A stretch of 64,000 nt of DNA from Alnus glutinosa (GCF_958979055.1 NC_084898.1:24889102-24953101); one strand, 5' to 3'. Numbered from the stretch's first letter, positions 44,675-57,640 are shown. The notes: generated by a model from the letters alone, not told the origin. Program-made: numbers and translations.

Positions 44675-45330
44675 AATTGTTATGATTGTCTGCAAACATT
44701 TATCCCTCTGGTCCGGACGCACGAAGCCTTAATAAGGAAATTACTTGCAGCAGACGTGCGACCGTCCGGACGACAGTGCCTCACCTTCCGGACGCGGCTC
44801 TTAAACAATCTCATAATTTTGGTCGCACAGTTGTCCGTTCGGACGTCCCATGTCCCACCGTTCGAATGAATCCCATATTTATCAAAGCAGTTGCCCATTT
44901 GAACCTTCAGCCCATAAATAGAGGCCCCTGGGCTTGAGAACTGCATGAATTCGGTATTGAATTCCACTAGCGCTTAGAGAGTTATTTTGTGAGGTTATTG
45001 AGTTGATCCGATCTCTCTGAAACCGTTGTTGTGTGTGCTGTTGCTACGCTTAAACTGAAGTCTATCTTAGGGGTCGGCCCTAAGGTAAATGATTCCATTG
45101 AAGACCCCTTCAGGTAGGAGACCTGGTTGGGAGGCGTTCGTATTGGATAACACGTTAGAGAGCAAGATACGACCACTGCATCAGGGGTATGTGAGTGTTA
45201 CTACTTTGTATCTAGTCTTGTCTTCTGATAGTGAATATCCTGGGTTTGGCTGCCCCGAAGTGGTTTTTCTCATCTTGAGTTTCCACTTCGTTAACAAAAA
45301 TTCTTTTGTTATTTATTTTCAGCATTGTTA
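44675..45330 (+). mobile_element. Probable Copia-type LTR (solo)
   Basis: Unique in the window, with the composition and layout of a Copia LTR: TCCGGACG repeats at the start, a TATA-like CATAAATAGAGGCCCC (about 44910), then TTTGGCTGCCCCGAAGTGG and a terminal segment near TTCCACTTCGTTAACAAAAA. The ends were not fixed: candidate flanks with TTGTT on both sides are suggestive only. No primer-binding site or internal gene follows. Confidence 0.5.
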
Positions 45331-45393
45331 TTTTTGTTAACACTTTAAGCACACACTTGCTTTATATTAGAAGTCAATTCCATTTTTCATCAT

Positions 45394-45453
<60 letters not shown>
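45394..45453. repeat. (CT)n microsatellite
   Basis: A pure CT dinucleotide tract of about 60 bases next to the DXO1-like exon; its translation as Arg-Glu repeats on the minus strand is not a real protein region. Confidence 0.9.
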
Positions 45454-45459
<6 letters not shown>

Positions 45460-45542
45460 TCCAACAGAATAATATTAGAAAAAAATAGAGAGTAGAATAG
45501 ATAACTTGTTGGAGTATGTATAGAAAAATGAGTATATAAAAT

Positions 45543-45863
45543 AGCAGGGGTTTTGCAGTAATCTTCGTTATCAGACCCAAACAGATCTTTATCTTCTTCG
45601 TCCCCATGATGCCCTCCATTGTTGTTCTTTGCGTCTTCGCCATTCTCTTCCACTTCTTCTTCTTCTCCTCCACTGCTTGCGCTCCCACTGGCGCTGCTGG
45701 ACGAAGAGGTGGACGATGATGATGATGTTGATGAAGAGGCGGCGGATGAAGACGACGACGACGGTGACGATGAGTGGGCCCCATCTTGTTCGACCTCGTG
45801 GCTTCGATTGTCGTCGTTGTGGTCCTCTTCGAATACATCAGCGTCTTGCTCCGAAAAATCCAT
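45543..45863 (-). pseudogene. First exon resembling plant decapping nuclease DXO1, 5' fragment
   Basis: From the ATG at 45863 the minus strand gives MDFSEQDADVFEEDHN, a serine-rich tract, an acidic tract, then DEEDKDLFGSDNEDYCKTPA. Length and order fit the plant-specific disordered N-terminus of DXO1-type 5'-end RNA nucleases, and the final DLFGSDNEDYCKT segment is the most telling (from memory). The catalytic domain does not follow; the frame runs into unrelated sequence and a GA microsatellite, and no clear donor was found. The PPR and CBL pseudogenes nearby on the same strand support the call, because their Arabidopsis counterparts neighbour DXO1. Another acidic nuclear protein is the alternative. 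Confidence 0.5.
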
Positions 45864-46046
45864 TCGCGGAATTTTGTTTGATCGATCCCGTGCGTGTGTG
45901 TCTCTGCTTGGAGCCGCTTTGGAATTTATTTGCGTTTGAGAGGTTGAGTTGGTGATGCGACTCGGTTTAACTCGGCCCAATAGCAAAAGATTTGGCCAAG
46001 TTAAATCCCACGGTATTATTTTCTTCGATTCTTCAAGTAATATTTA

Positions 46047-47228
<1,182 letters not shown>

Positions 47229-48339
47229 TAATATTTATTTCCCCGACTACTAAACAATAAAATTAGAGGATGAATTAGGGGTGCGGTACCATTAATGTGA
47301 CTTTTCATTTTTTTTTTTCTAATGTCTCAATATCTTGGGACTCTATTATTTGTAATTATTTTTATCATAATTGGGGCCTTAAAAGATTTTTTTTTTTTTA
47401 AACATAAAACTTAAGGAAAAAGTACATATATATCTCTTAAACTACCAGTCAATTGTCAATATACCTTCAAACTACTAATTGTGTCAATGTCCCCCTCTCA
47501 AACTACCAAAAAATGTCAATGTCCCCCCTAAGACCAACAAAAAGACAAAATGACCATAAATTTTTTTGAATAAGACAAAAATTTCCTTATAAATTTGAAA
47601 AAAAAAACTAAATACAAAATAATAAAAAGAACTAAAAAAATTATTATTAATTTTTTTAAAAAAAAGAAAACTTTTTTATTAAAAAAAATGAAAAAATAAT
47701 TGAAAATTATAAAAACATTTTTTTTTTTTTTTAAAAAAAAAAACAAACGAAAAAGAAAAAGTGTTAAATACCTGAGTTTTTATTTATTACCTGAGTTTAA
47801 GGGTAAAAACTACTTTGGTACTTTTGTTACATTTTTTTGTCCGAATATTAACGGCCCGCCATGTAACGCCCCGCTTTTACAAAAAGCGTAAGTGAAAATT
47901 TTTCGATTTCCACGTGACATTACTAACTCATCAGAGGTATAAATTAGCAGCGGAATATAATTTTTCTTTAACAATGACACATCAGAGCTGACTAAATAAC
48001 CTCAATATATAAAAATAATATCGTTTTATTCTGATATAATAATTACATCCAAATAATAACATATGTGCCACAAGCGGCACTTAATAAATACATTGCATAT
48101 TAAAATAATTATTCCTGTAGTCTTGACCTTCGATCCACCCTGCAAAAACTCGCATGAGATTGCGGTTATCACCACAATCTTATGCTGTGGTAAGTGAGTC
48201 AATATTCCTTGACCACAGTGAAATACTGCATTATTTAAAAGTACACTAAGCAATGATCAAATGATGACAGTTATATAAATACGTGCACATCCTTATATAC
48301 TTCTTGCATTAACCTTAATAAGAACCTATGTTCTATCCA

Positions 48340-48545
48340 TTTGAAGCCTATGCTTTACCTATTATGAGCCTATGCTACGTTAGATTGAAGCCTATGCTTC
48401 TTTCATTATGAGCCTATGCTCCGTTAGATTGAAGCCTATACTTTTTTCATTATGAGCCTATGCTCATTGCTTATTAATGGAAGCCTATGCTTTATTAAAT
48501 CTCTCAGGGGGCCTATGCTCCCATTGGTGGTCTATGCTCACCAGC
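48340..48545. repeat. Minisatellite within the LTR
   Basis: About six degenerate units alternate GAAGCCTATGCTT and ATTATGAGCCTATGCT, each 36-40 bases per pair. The related LTR at 27983 carries a different tandem array at 29935-30095. Confidence 0.7.
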
Positions 48546-49842
48546 TTTGTTATTAATCCTTTAATCTTTGGTTTATCCGTTGGTCTTATCAGTGTATTGA
48601 TGCCTTGATACCTAAACTTTTGGTTTACCCGTTGGTCTAGTCAATTGCTTGACGCCTTGGTACCTAAACCTCCAGTCTTTTTATTAACCCATTCATAACT
48701 CATAATATGATTATGCAAACAGCATCATATACATAATTTCAACCAGAGCATGTTAAACATATCAAATGTCAAACCATGTGCATACAATTAAATAAAGCAG
48801 ACTTCAACACATAATCAAAAACCACTACACGTATCATCCTCAGTGAGTAAGAAATACTCACAGTAGTTCTTCGGGCTTCAGGAAATGCGTTTACAGATAT
48901 AATTACTGCAATATATACATATATAATACAAGCAAATAGTGAATTAGTATAATTCACTAAAAATTACATTTTAATCCTATTCTAATTTCTGACCTTTAAT
49001 TCTTAATATAATTTCCTATTTAAAAATTATTTCCTATTTTCGATTGAACATTACCACGACATATAAAATTGGTCCAATTACATTTTATTACTAATCTTTT
49101 ATGCGGAATTTATTACGGCATTTATTAAGACTTTTAAATATCTATTTATCCAAACCAATCTCATAACACCCTTTTTATAAAAAAAATAGGTATAATAGTT
49201 CAAAGTCACAATTTTTACAATTAGATTTTACAACCCAAAATAACATAACATTTTATTAAATAATATTAAGGCAGGCACTGTTTCAGTTAAAATAACTGAA
49301 ATAGTGAGATACCAAAACATGTTTAAGCCAACATATGGCTTATACTAAGTAAACCTACTAACTTCGTTAATATAATTAACGGGCTTTATACTTTAAAAAC
49401 AGGTGGATTAAAATAATTACATAATTAATTCCAATGTTATCATTTTATAAACTTGAGTAGAATAACGACATTATTAATGCCTAATGATTTTTAAAATTAT
49501 TGGGCGGCGTAATGGCGCTTTTATAAAACATTTACTTTTTACTCGGGCATTATAACGGCATGGTTTATTAATTAAATACGCCACTTGAAATATCCTGTTA
49601 AAACAGCACCTAAAACGATAGATACTTAAAATAATAAAAACTGTAAAATCACAAAACATTAAAATAAAACTTATAAATTAGAAATTTATAAAATAAATCA
49701 AAGCCTCACCAAATATCTCAAAATGGTATTTTAAGATATTAAAGAGTCCCTTTATTTCATTGCTTTTTATATTTTCCTTTTTCTTTGCCCTTTGCTACTT
49801 TTTACCTTTTAAGTTGACTACCAAAAATAAAAGGTGGACTTA

Positions 49843-50946
49843 GACCATTCCCAGCAGATTATGTAAATTTCAATCTATTTTACATGACCAAACTTACTTT
49901 TTGCTAGTTTACATAACAACTTTTAAAACTATCTTCCATCAGATAATCTAAATTTATATCTATTTATTAAAATAATCATTTTAATTTTTTTTATTATTAT
50001 TTTTGTTAAAACCTCATGTCCACTCCTTTTCGCAAACCGAAATCGTCTCACAATTATTTCATCAACCAAACTACCTGCAATTTCAAGATCAAAATCAACC
50101 CATTGTAACTCAACACACCATTATCAACCAACCGGAATCAACTAGAATTATCACAGACCGATAGGCACACCATACAGACTACACACAACCGGCAACCATC
50201 ACGGCATCGCCACCGCACCACCACAGCGCCAGACCACCAAAAACCTCCAGAAGATCAGCAACCCAAATCCAGAAACTTCCGGAAGATCAGCAACCCAAAC
50301 CCATACGCCCCAACTTAGAAACTTCCAGAAAATTGGCAACCCGTACCCATCCTCCCAAATCCCAATCTAAAACGGCGTCGCTGGGTTTCACGGCGAGTCT
50401 ACGGATCAATTGGATCAGGCCAACGAGGACCACAAGGAGGACGAAGTTCTTGGCGAAGATGAACACAGTGACCCATGGGTTCTGCTCAAGCTTGTGCGGG
50501 AGGGGCTTGCAAGAGCAGTGAAGTGCCGCGTTGGTGGTGTTGGCCACGGGTTTCTTCGCTTGCTGGGCCTTTATCGTCGCCGCCGGTGGGGCTGGGTTAG
50601 GGAAGCGAAGCTTCGTTGACGCCGAGCGATTCGACGTTGGTGGTCCTCTTCTCGGTCGCCACCATACCCATCCTCCAAGCATGATCGACAGAGAGAGAAC
50701 GCCGAAGAGCAAGCAACAAAGAAAGAACAAGAAGCTTCGAGAGAGTGAGAAAAAGTAAGAAAAAATAATAAAATATAAGATGCATCTGTGAACAGTGTCA
50801 CGCCACATGAGGCGTGACACTGTTCACAAATGGAAGATGGATGTATTCTGGCGTGGGGTTGCATAATCTGTTGGAGGAGAGTTTTGTGTGTTTTTACCAT
50901 TTACTTTAGCTAAAAGTTGGGTTTACATAACCTGCTGGGGATGCTC
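49843..50946. mobile_element. PIF/Harbinger-like element carrying a host gene fragment
   Basis: Ends GACCATTCCCAGCAGATTATGTAAA and TTTACATAACCTGCTGGGGATGCTC are inverted repeats; the flanks are TTA on both sides (49840-49842 and 50947-50949), the target typical of PIF/Harbinger. The interior is GC-rich from 50280 to 50680 and contains the coding fragment described at 50330. A damaged end of the same family is seen at 16984-17090. No transposase. Confidence 0.75.
50330..50680 (-). pseudogene. Captured gene fragment with one membrane helix, unidentified
   Basis: On the minus strand a GC-rich frame starts MGMVATEKRTTNVESLG at about 50674, and after a frame change continues NPAPPAATIKAQQAKKPVAN, then CSCKPLPHKLEQNPWV and a hydrophobic helix (FIFAKNFVLLVVLVGLIQLI), ending near RRLAVKPSDA. 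It looks like real plant coding sequence but I cannot name the family. Position between Harbinger-like ends and the frame change indicate a captured, inactive copy. Confidence 0.5.
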
Positions 50947-51544
50947 TTACGTGGGAAAGAGAAGGAGATGGGTCCATCAAGAATTGTTCCTTACTTCCTT
51001 TTTGTTCTCTTTTTCTTTTCTTTTCCCAAAAGACTAAACACACAAAAGGAGAGAATGAGCAAGAGAGAGAGAGAGAGCAGTTGCAGTAAAGAGAGAAAGA
51101 GGGAGTTCTTTCTTCTTTTTCTGTTTTTTCTTTGCTGCTTGAATCAGAGACAGAAACGGAGAAAGAGATAGATGAAGCCCGAGTATAGAGCTGCTGCACA
51201 GAGAGGACAAAAAGATGGAGAGAATCCTTTTTCCTTGCTGTTTTGGACAAGAGAAACAGAGAGAGAATAGAAGGGAGCTTCTGCACTTCTTCGGTGCAGA
51301 AGAAATAGAGAGAACCAGCGAGAAGAAGAAGGAAATCTGCAGAAAAAAAATAATAGAGAAAGAAGAAGAAGAGAGGTGCGATTGAAGGGGATTTGCCTCT
51401 CTTTTATATAGATTTGAACGGCTATGATCATCTGGATCAAAATTGATCCAAGTGCTGTGAATCAAACTTGGGCAGCAAGTTAATGTGCTAGGGGAGATGA
51501 ATCACGTGGGTGGAAGAAGGTTCTCAGCTTAGTAAAAAGGAAAA

Positions 51545-51710
51545 TGTTAGATTTACAACACCAATACAACAATTGTACAACAATCCCTCACATGAGGGTG
51601 GGCCCCAGGCCTCACATGAGGGTGGGTCCCATATACTGGGGCCCACCCTCATGTGAAGGGTTGTTGTGCAGTTGTTGTATTGGTGTTGTACAAGAATCAA
51701 ATCCCTAGTA
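51545..51710. repeat. Palindromic fold-back element
   Basis: The arms ACAACACCAATACAACAATTG and the complementary TTGTATTGGTGTTGT flank CCTCACATGAGGGTGGG modules and a GGGTCCCATATACTGGGGCCC centre. One CCTCACATGAGGGTGGG module is repeated (51588 and 51610). It lies within the solo LTR. Confidence 0.7.
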
Positions 51711-52617
51711 AAAAATATCTCTTATCTTCAACAAACTAACATTGAGTTTTAACTTAGTTTGCTGGCCGGTTCTTTTGTGATTAATAGAAGCTGGGTATCT
51801 TCAACGTGGGCTGGACTAGGTTGCAACGTGGGCTGGATTAGGGGCTGGGTTCTTGGAGAATTAAAATGAGCCCATTAATCATAATTGAATTTTCGTCCTA
51901 TTCAGAGGTATAATTTTTCGCGGATGTTTTCGGATACTAAATGGAGTCCAAAAATTATGAAATTCGGAAAGTAGTTAGAAGACTTTGAGACGAGCGTTCT
52001 GGCTTTTGAATCGACTAAAACAGAGTTCGTTTGACTATATTTTCGTTATTCCAAAGTTTAAAGTCTGTTTAAACTTTTATTAAACTAAAACTATAAACAC
52101 TTCTTAATAAATGAATATTTATTTTCATAAATATTCATATTTATTCTTTTGCCTTATTACTAAGTCTTAAATCATATTTTAAGATATTTTATTCAATATC
52201 TTAAAATACGGGGTGTTACACGCCATGTGTCAACCGATAAGGTTGACATATGGTACTATATAAAAAAAATTAAAAATTAAAAATTAATTAAAAATATTAA
52301 AATAATAATTTTTTTTAAAAGGAATATAAAAAATAATTTTTAAAATAATAATTTTTAAAGATTTTTTTTATTTATTTTTTATATAGTGCCACGTGGCAGA
52401 CCGTTAATATTTAGACGAAAAATGTAACAGAAGTACCAAAGTAGTTTTTATCCATAAACTCAAATACTAAATTTAAAAAAGCTTAAAACTCGAGTACCAA
52501 TAAGATATTTAATTCCAAATAAAAAAAAAACAATATAAAAAAAAACCAAAAAGTAACTGAAAATTATAATAACAATTTTTTATTTTTTATTTTAAAAAGG
52601 AAAACTAGTTTTTAATT

Positions 52618-52649
<32 letters not shown>

Positions 52650-52799
52650 TTGTATAAATTTTGTTATTTTATAGTTTTTTAATAATTTTTATAGTTTTTT
52701 ATTTTAATTTAATAATTTTATGATGGGTATTTTTTATCATTAGGAGGACGTTGATATTTTTTGGTAGTTTAGGAGAGGTACATTGATACAATTGGTAAT

Positions 52800-52809
<10 letters not shown>

Positions 52810-52830
<21 letters not shown>

Positions 52831-52831
52831 G
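52810..52831. repeat. Homopolymer G tract, 22 bases
   Basis: Twenty-two consecutive G lie directly after a T run, inside the right arm of the Mutator-like element; the matching place in the left arm has only six or seven C (about 47523). This is an expansion or a sequencing artefact. Confidence 0.8.
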
Positions 52832-52899
52832 ACATTGACAATATGGTAGTAGTTTGAAGAGGTTATGTGTACTTTTCTCAAAACTTAATTATACTTTTT

Positions 52900-53140
52900 G
52901 AAAAAAAAATATGACGAAAACCCTCCAAAACAGTGTCACTTTGTATACCGATCCCCGTCGGACAAAGTCTGGATTCGTGCAAGCAAAGCACTCCCTTTAC
53001 ATGGATCCTATAAGACTCCAGCTTTGCTAGCGGGTGTGCATGGCTCTAATAATCGTTTATACCAAAAAAAATTTCAAACTTTATACTTGATGATGATGCC
53101 ACCAAAACCAAGACTCTTACCACTTGAACTAACTCCTTAG
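52900..53140. repeat. Interspersed repeat R1, copy 3
   Basis: Same repeat as at 1480 and 5130, beside the thaumatin-like pseudogene of unit C, as in unit A. Confidence 0.6.
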
Positions 53141-53299
53141 AGTAATATCCCTAGTGAGCTCTCCAATTTTTTTTTCTATATTTTAGTTAAACAATCTATT
53201 TTTGTTATTTTATCTATCACTTTTAACAAACTCCATACACTAAACTCTCCAAATATTTATCTATTTCAACTAAATATTATTTTTTTGTTAGTTTTAAAC

Positions 53300-54075
53300 A
53301 ACCCATACTAACGACAAATGAGGAGAGAAGAAAAGTGAAAAATGAATGTGCTTGTGTTAAGGGGGGCAAAAGACGACCTTGTAGTTAGTCTCACCAGGGC
53401 ATGTAAATGTTCTTGTTTGGTCATCCATAGGGTAACTATAAGCATCGGGGCAACGATTTTTAAAAAATTTGGAATAGTTTGTAGGTCCACACCTTCCAAT
53501 ATTGCAGCAATATTTGATTGATTTTGAACACCGTACATGAGTTGTTACAATTGCCAAAGGCCTTCAACACACTGGGGCACTATCGGTTGATATCAGCAGT
53601 ACATTTTATACCATGGGTGCAACCATTAGATGTGGGACTAAAATCCATAGCAACATTAAACCCATCAACAAGAGAGATGTTGAAGAAGTCCAAGTTGTTA
53701 AATTAGTTAAGTTCGAATTCGGCAAGGGTGTTTGGGGGTACACCATATATAGGCTTGGCATTGGAGAAGCCCACCGTAGACACCGGTCTGGTAATTGTCA
53801 CGTTCGGAACCATCGAAATTACACCATGTTTGAGGCCAAATGCAAACCTTGTAGTTTCGTCATTAACATCTAGGCCCTATGTTTTCACCTTAGTTGAGTT
53901 GCCTGCCGCCACTGGATACCGTCCCAGCCCAAACTGTGAAGGGGCAGTTGTTGGTTATGTCAAATCTAGCTGCATGGGTAAAAGTGATCGACAGAATTTT
54001 CATGACAAGACTTGGGTAATTCAAAATAACTGATGTGGCGCCGATAAAAGTGATAGACGTAATTTTCAAAACAAA
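53300..54075 (-). pseudogene. Thaumatin-like (PR-5) pseudogene, unit C
   Basis: Paralog of 5590-6345, with the same order of motifs on the minus strand, including the FDITNNC-type start region, the [11 protein letters not shown] segment and the C-terminal DDQTRTF and NYKVVFCP. Extra substitutions, stops and frame changes relative to unit A leave no long frame. The duplicated leader region is also present here (53980-54070). Secretion and a defence role apply to the family, not to this copy. Confidence 0.75.
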
Positions 54076-54200
54076 ACTTGGGTTGTCGTCTCTGGATGCT
54101 TAGAGAAGTGTTACAAAAACACCACCAACATGCTTATTATACATTCTCTCCTCACATGGGGTGGGGCCACATATAATGAGCTTCACCCCATATGAGGGAA

Positions 54201-55007
54201 CAGTGGCGGAGCCAGAATATCGACCCACATGGGGCAAGATTAAAAGAGTTTGTTTTTTATTTAAAAAATAAAAAAAAATCGATTACAAATATTAAAAAAT
54301 ATAACTAACAAAATTCATAAATAATTTAATTCATTTAAATGTAATTTATATTTTCACACATTAGCTATAAGCATTAAAAAAAACATAAATTAGTTCTCAA
54401 ATCATACGTTTTTTTTTAAAAAAAAAATTATATATATTTATGTATATTACCATAATTATCACCTTTTCAAAAATTTATTAAATTCACCCCAACAGAGTTA
54501 AGGAACTTAAGGTTGGCCAGTTGGGTACCTTAAAACGCAGAAGAAAAAAAGAAGAGTCAAAAAAGTCAAAACTCAAAAGATAGCCAAGGTAAAAAAAAAG
54601 TTTTAACTTTTTAAACCTTTTCTGTCGGACCCACATTACTCATGCTGAAATGGAGCGTGTCCTTTTCATCTCCACGAGTCAGTGTCTTTAATGAAACGGG
54701 GCGTCTAAGAACAACTAAAACACAGCTAAAACGCACAGCTTGGATCTTCTTCTTCATGAGCCATTTTCCTAAACCTAACTTTCTTAAAACTCTGAAACTA
54801 AAAGTCTAAAACAGTAAAAAAATCTGCAAATTGAAACAGTAAAATGTTGTCTGCTGCTTGCCCACACTGGTAATGTCTATGTCTCTTGTGGTTGGTTTAG
54901 GGTGGGCAACAAGGGTATTGAAGAAAATTTTATCAGCTGTAAGAAAAATTTTTGTGGGTTGAGAGGGGGCACTTGCCCCCTCTCGACCCCCCTTGGCTCC
55001 GCCCTTG
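54201..55007. mobile_element. hAT element (Tip100-like ends), 807 bp
   Basis: The ends CAGTGGCGGAGCCA and TGGCTCCGCCCTTG are inverted repeats, flanked by an exact 8-bp duplication TGAGGGAA (54193-54200 and 55008-55015). It lies inside a decayed fold-back element (54110-54192, resumed at 55016-55045). No transposase. Confidence 0.88.
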
Positions 55008-56366
55008 TGAGGGAATGAGTGCACAATGGGTGTGTTGGTAGGTTTTTTTAATTTTTCCCGCACGCTTAATGTAGAATATAATAAAACAACCCCCCTCCCC
55101 CCAACATGCATGAAAATAAATAAATAAAACAGGATAAAGCCCTTTTTGAAGCATTATGTTCGTTTTTTAACATAATTTGCCTTGGATTCCCCTTGGCCTT
55201 CACGAGAAAACAAAAAATTCATTGAAAAAAAAAAGGACCATGCATATATTATATGCGCAAGTTTCCGCAGCCGAAAAGTTGGAAACTTTCTTGGACCTTT
55301 GTAATTCATGAATTTTATTGGCCCATCCCAAAAGTCATTCAGAAATTGATGTTTCTAGAATGAATTAGGATCTTTTATAATTTTAAATTATGTAAATTTA
55401 AGTCTTTTTCTACATTGAATTATGTAAAAAATGCTACGTATTAAAGATATGACATATTATTAAGGCAAAAAAAAAGAAAAATCATTTTAAAAAGCTTTTT
55501 ATTCACTTTTGAAGAGAAGTTTTTTCTTTATTAAACCAAAAAATAGCTATTTGCTCAAAGATTTTCTACGACAATAAAGTGTAAGAACCGGATAAATATA
55601 TTTTAAATTCTCATTATTAACATGTTACATTTCTTTATAGGTAGCATTCACTAAAAAAAAAAAAAAATGACATTAATGGCATTTTAAATGCTGGTGTTTA
55701 TAAAAAACGCCAGCTTTGCAAAAGGTTGCTGGCATATTTAAAATATGCCAGAAAATTTTATTAAAAAGCCTGGCATAAATTCTTATGCCATTAATGAAAT
55801 AAGAATTGCCAGAATATAATGGTGGTCTCTTTTCGATCAAGTATATATCAGTTTTCTTATATAAATGCATATATCTGTCTCTCACCAAAAAATTTCACTA
55901 CTGCTCTCTCACAAATCTCCTCCTGAAATCCGCTCCACCATCTTTGATCGACGCCGCCAGCCCACCAGCTCGCCTCCCTCTAATCAGTAGGTGTGTTTCT
56001 TTAGCTTCAATTTTCTGTGCATGGATTCTTCGGTAGATTTTCAACTTATGAAAACCCCTATATTTTCGTTTAGTGAATACGGTTGAATTTGTTTAGTGAA
56101 TGTAGTGGATTTTAGTTCAATTAGGTGTAACAATTGTTGGAGGCTAGCTCATTTGTGAAAACCCCTATATTTTCGTTTGGATTGGGTTCGTTTGTTTTGG
56201 TTAATTTTTCGTTATACATAGAAGATGCACATGTTTTATAAACATTAGAACAAAAGGGGTTATAGTCCCTGTTGCTTGGCATTTGGACATGATTTCGTTG
56301 TATAGTTTGTTTTGGGTTTACATAGATTGGGTGTTTGCTCTGTATATATACGGGTGTTAGCTTTGA

Positions 56367-56545
56367 TTTTCGGCTTTTTTTTTTTTTTTTTGCTTTAACG
56401 CATCACTATTTGTTACCAACTTCAGATATTTCATCTATTATAATCTGGCGACAAAGTCAAAAAGGCAAAAGGCACTCAATGTTTCATTTTTTATTTTTTT
56501 TTGGAAATCAACTCAAGATGATACAGTACGTTGCTCCCTTTTTCT

Positions 56546-56595
<50 letters not shown>

Positions 56596-56690
56596 TTAAC
56601 GCATCACTATTTGTTACCAACTTCAGATATTTCATCTATTATAATCTGCCGACAAAGTCAAAAAGGCAAAAGGCACTCAATGTTTCAATT
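56367..56690. repeat. Direct duplication with long T tract inside the CACTA element
   Basis: About 110 bases (GCTTTAACGCATCACTATTTG...) occur at 56391-56488 and again at 56594-56687 with one or two changes, separated by a T run of more than 40 bases. The second copy may reflect slippage, retroposition or misassembly. Confidence 0.7.
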
Positions 56691-57018
56691 GTGTATGGCC
56701 CTCAAAATGAAAGGAAATCTAAATCACCTGCTGACTGTGAGTAATTTTCGCTACTTACATATTAGAGCATCAAGCATTGTAGTTGCTTTTAATACTTAGT
56801 TTAAAATCACTTGATAGATAGGTACATTAGTCAGTTAACATTTCTAGTAAGTGATACAAAAGTTGAATTTTGAAAACCTTGTTTAGGTGTTAATTAGTAT
56901 GTGGAATGCACAGGGAGCATTCTGCATGAGTGTTACTGTGTTGAACTTTGTGCATTGGTCTATGGTTGAAAATGGGGTTTCTGCAAATGATACTAATGTT
57001 TACGGTTAATATGTGTAG

Positions 57019-57324
57019 GTTCTTGGTCGGAGTGGGATGGAATGTGAAGGACTTGAGACATTATGCATTAAGGACCAAACACTTACAAATGAAAGTATGC
57101 TCTATTTTATTAATATCTAGACAAGATGGTTTGCCAGTTTTAGTATGTTTTATTTTAACCTTTTAATATATTTGTATTGTATTGCAGGTGCAGAGAAAGT
57201 AGTTGGATGGGCCTTAAGCCATCATCTATGAATTTGTGAATTTGTTTATGAATTTGTTTAAGTAATTAGTTTATCAAGATTTGTGTATGATGTTTGTTAT
57301 TTTAGGGGATATTGCTCTATATTG

Positions 57325-57384
<60 letters not shown>

Positions 57385-57640
57385 ATACGCACACACAGTT
57401 ACTGATCTTCGTTTGGACACGGGCTCGGAAGACTTGGACAAGTTACTTATTAACACTTTGTTTGAGGTAGCTTTTTTTCTCCCTGTTTTGTGCTTCTTTT
57501 TTTCATCATCTTCTTGATGACTTAATAACATATTTTTCTCAGGTTGTAACTAGCGAAAGCAGAAGCTCACCTTTCATTCTATTTATGAAAGATGCTGAAA
57601 AGTGTATGGTAGGAAATGTAGACACATATCTTTTTCCAAG
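57019..57640 (+). pseudogene. Captured AAA-type ATPase exons
   Basis: Four exons follow in order. Exon 57019-57094 gives ECEGLETLCIKDQTLTNE. Exon 57188-57231 joins in phase to give SAEKVVGWALSHHL and a stop. Exon 57399-57466 gives LDKLLINTLFE. Exon from 57543 gives VVTSESRSSPFILFMKDAEK. Splice junctions have AG and GT. These match plant AAA-ATPases of the At4g02480/At1g02890 type (from memory). The AAA core between the second and third exons is missing, as is all sequence after MVGN, so no ATPase can be made. Confidence 0.8.

Larger units (their letters stand above)
47862..52220 (-). mobile_element. Solo LTR, 4.36 kb, with a Harbinger-like insertion
   Basis: Reading the minus strand it starts TGTAACACCCCGTATTTT (52220) and ends GCGGGGCGTTACA (47862), with 5-bp duplications CGCCA at 47857-47861 and 52221-52225. 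Its first 350 bases match the start of the LTR at 27983, so both belong to one family. Without the 1.1-kb insertion at 49843 the LTR is about 3.25 kb. No second LTR and no gag-pol. Confidence 0.85.
47790..52510. mobile_element. Second TIR element nested inside, split by a solo LTR
   Basis: Arms TAAAAACTACTTTGGTACTT...AATATTAACGG...CCGCCATGTGTCAACC and their complement on the right (52227-52500) form an inner inverted pair. The left arm is cut at CGCCA by the solo LTR 47862-52220. Outer limits and target duplication were not fixed. Confidence 0.6.
47415..52879. mobile_element. Mutator-like TIR element, outermost of a three-layer nest
   Basis: The outer arms (GGAAAAAGTACATATATATC... and the complement of ...GTTATGTGTACTTTTCTC) pair over about 120 bases with further AAACTACCA motifs, and are flanked by an exact 9-bp duplication AAAACTTAA (47406-47414 and 52880-52888). 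The paralogous site 2632-2640 has one copy. It carries no transposase, only further inserted elements. Confidence 0.82.

Noticed and set aside
45374-45540. Continuation of the DXO1-like frame into Arg-Glu repeats
   Set aside because: This is translation of a CT microsatellite.
48340-48545. A CRISPR-like array
   Set aside because: The units are adjacent, degenerate and without unique spacers, and lie in a plant LTR; it is a minisatellite.
50287-50820. A 177-codon protein gene on the minus strand
   Set aside because: It lies within Harbinger-like ends and mixes two frames of the captured coding piece, so it is not an intact gene.
56335-56799. A 154-codon plus-strand frame
   Set aside because: It consists of T-tract phenylalanine runs and a duplicated intron-like segment.
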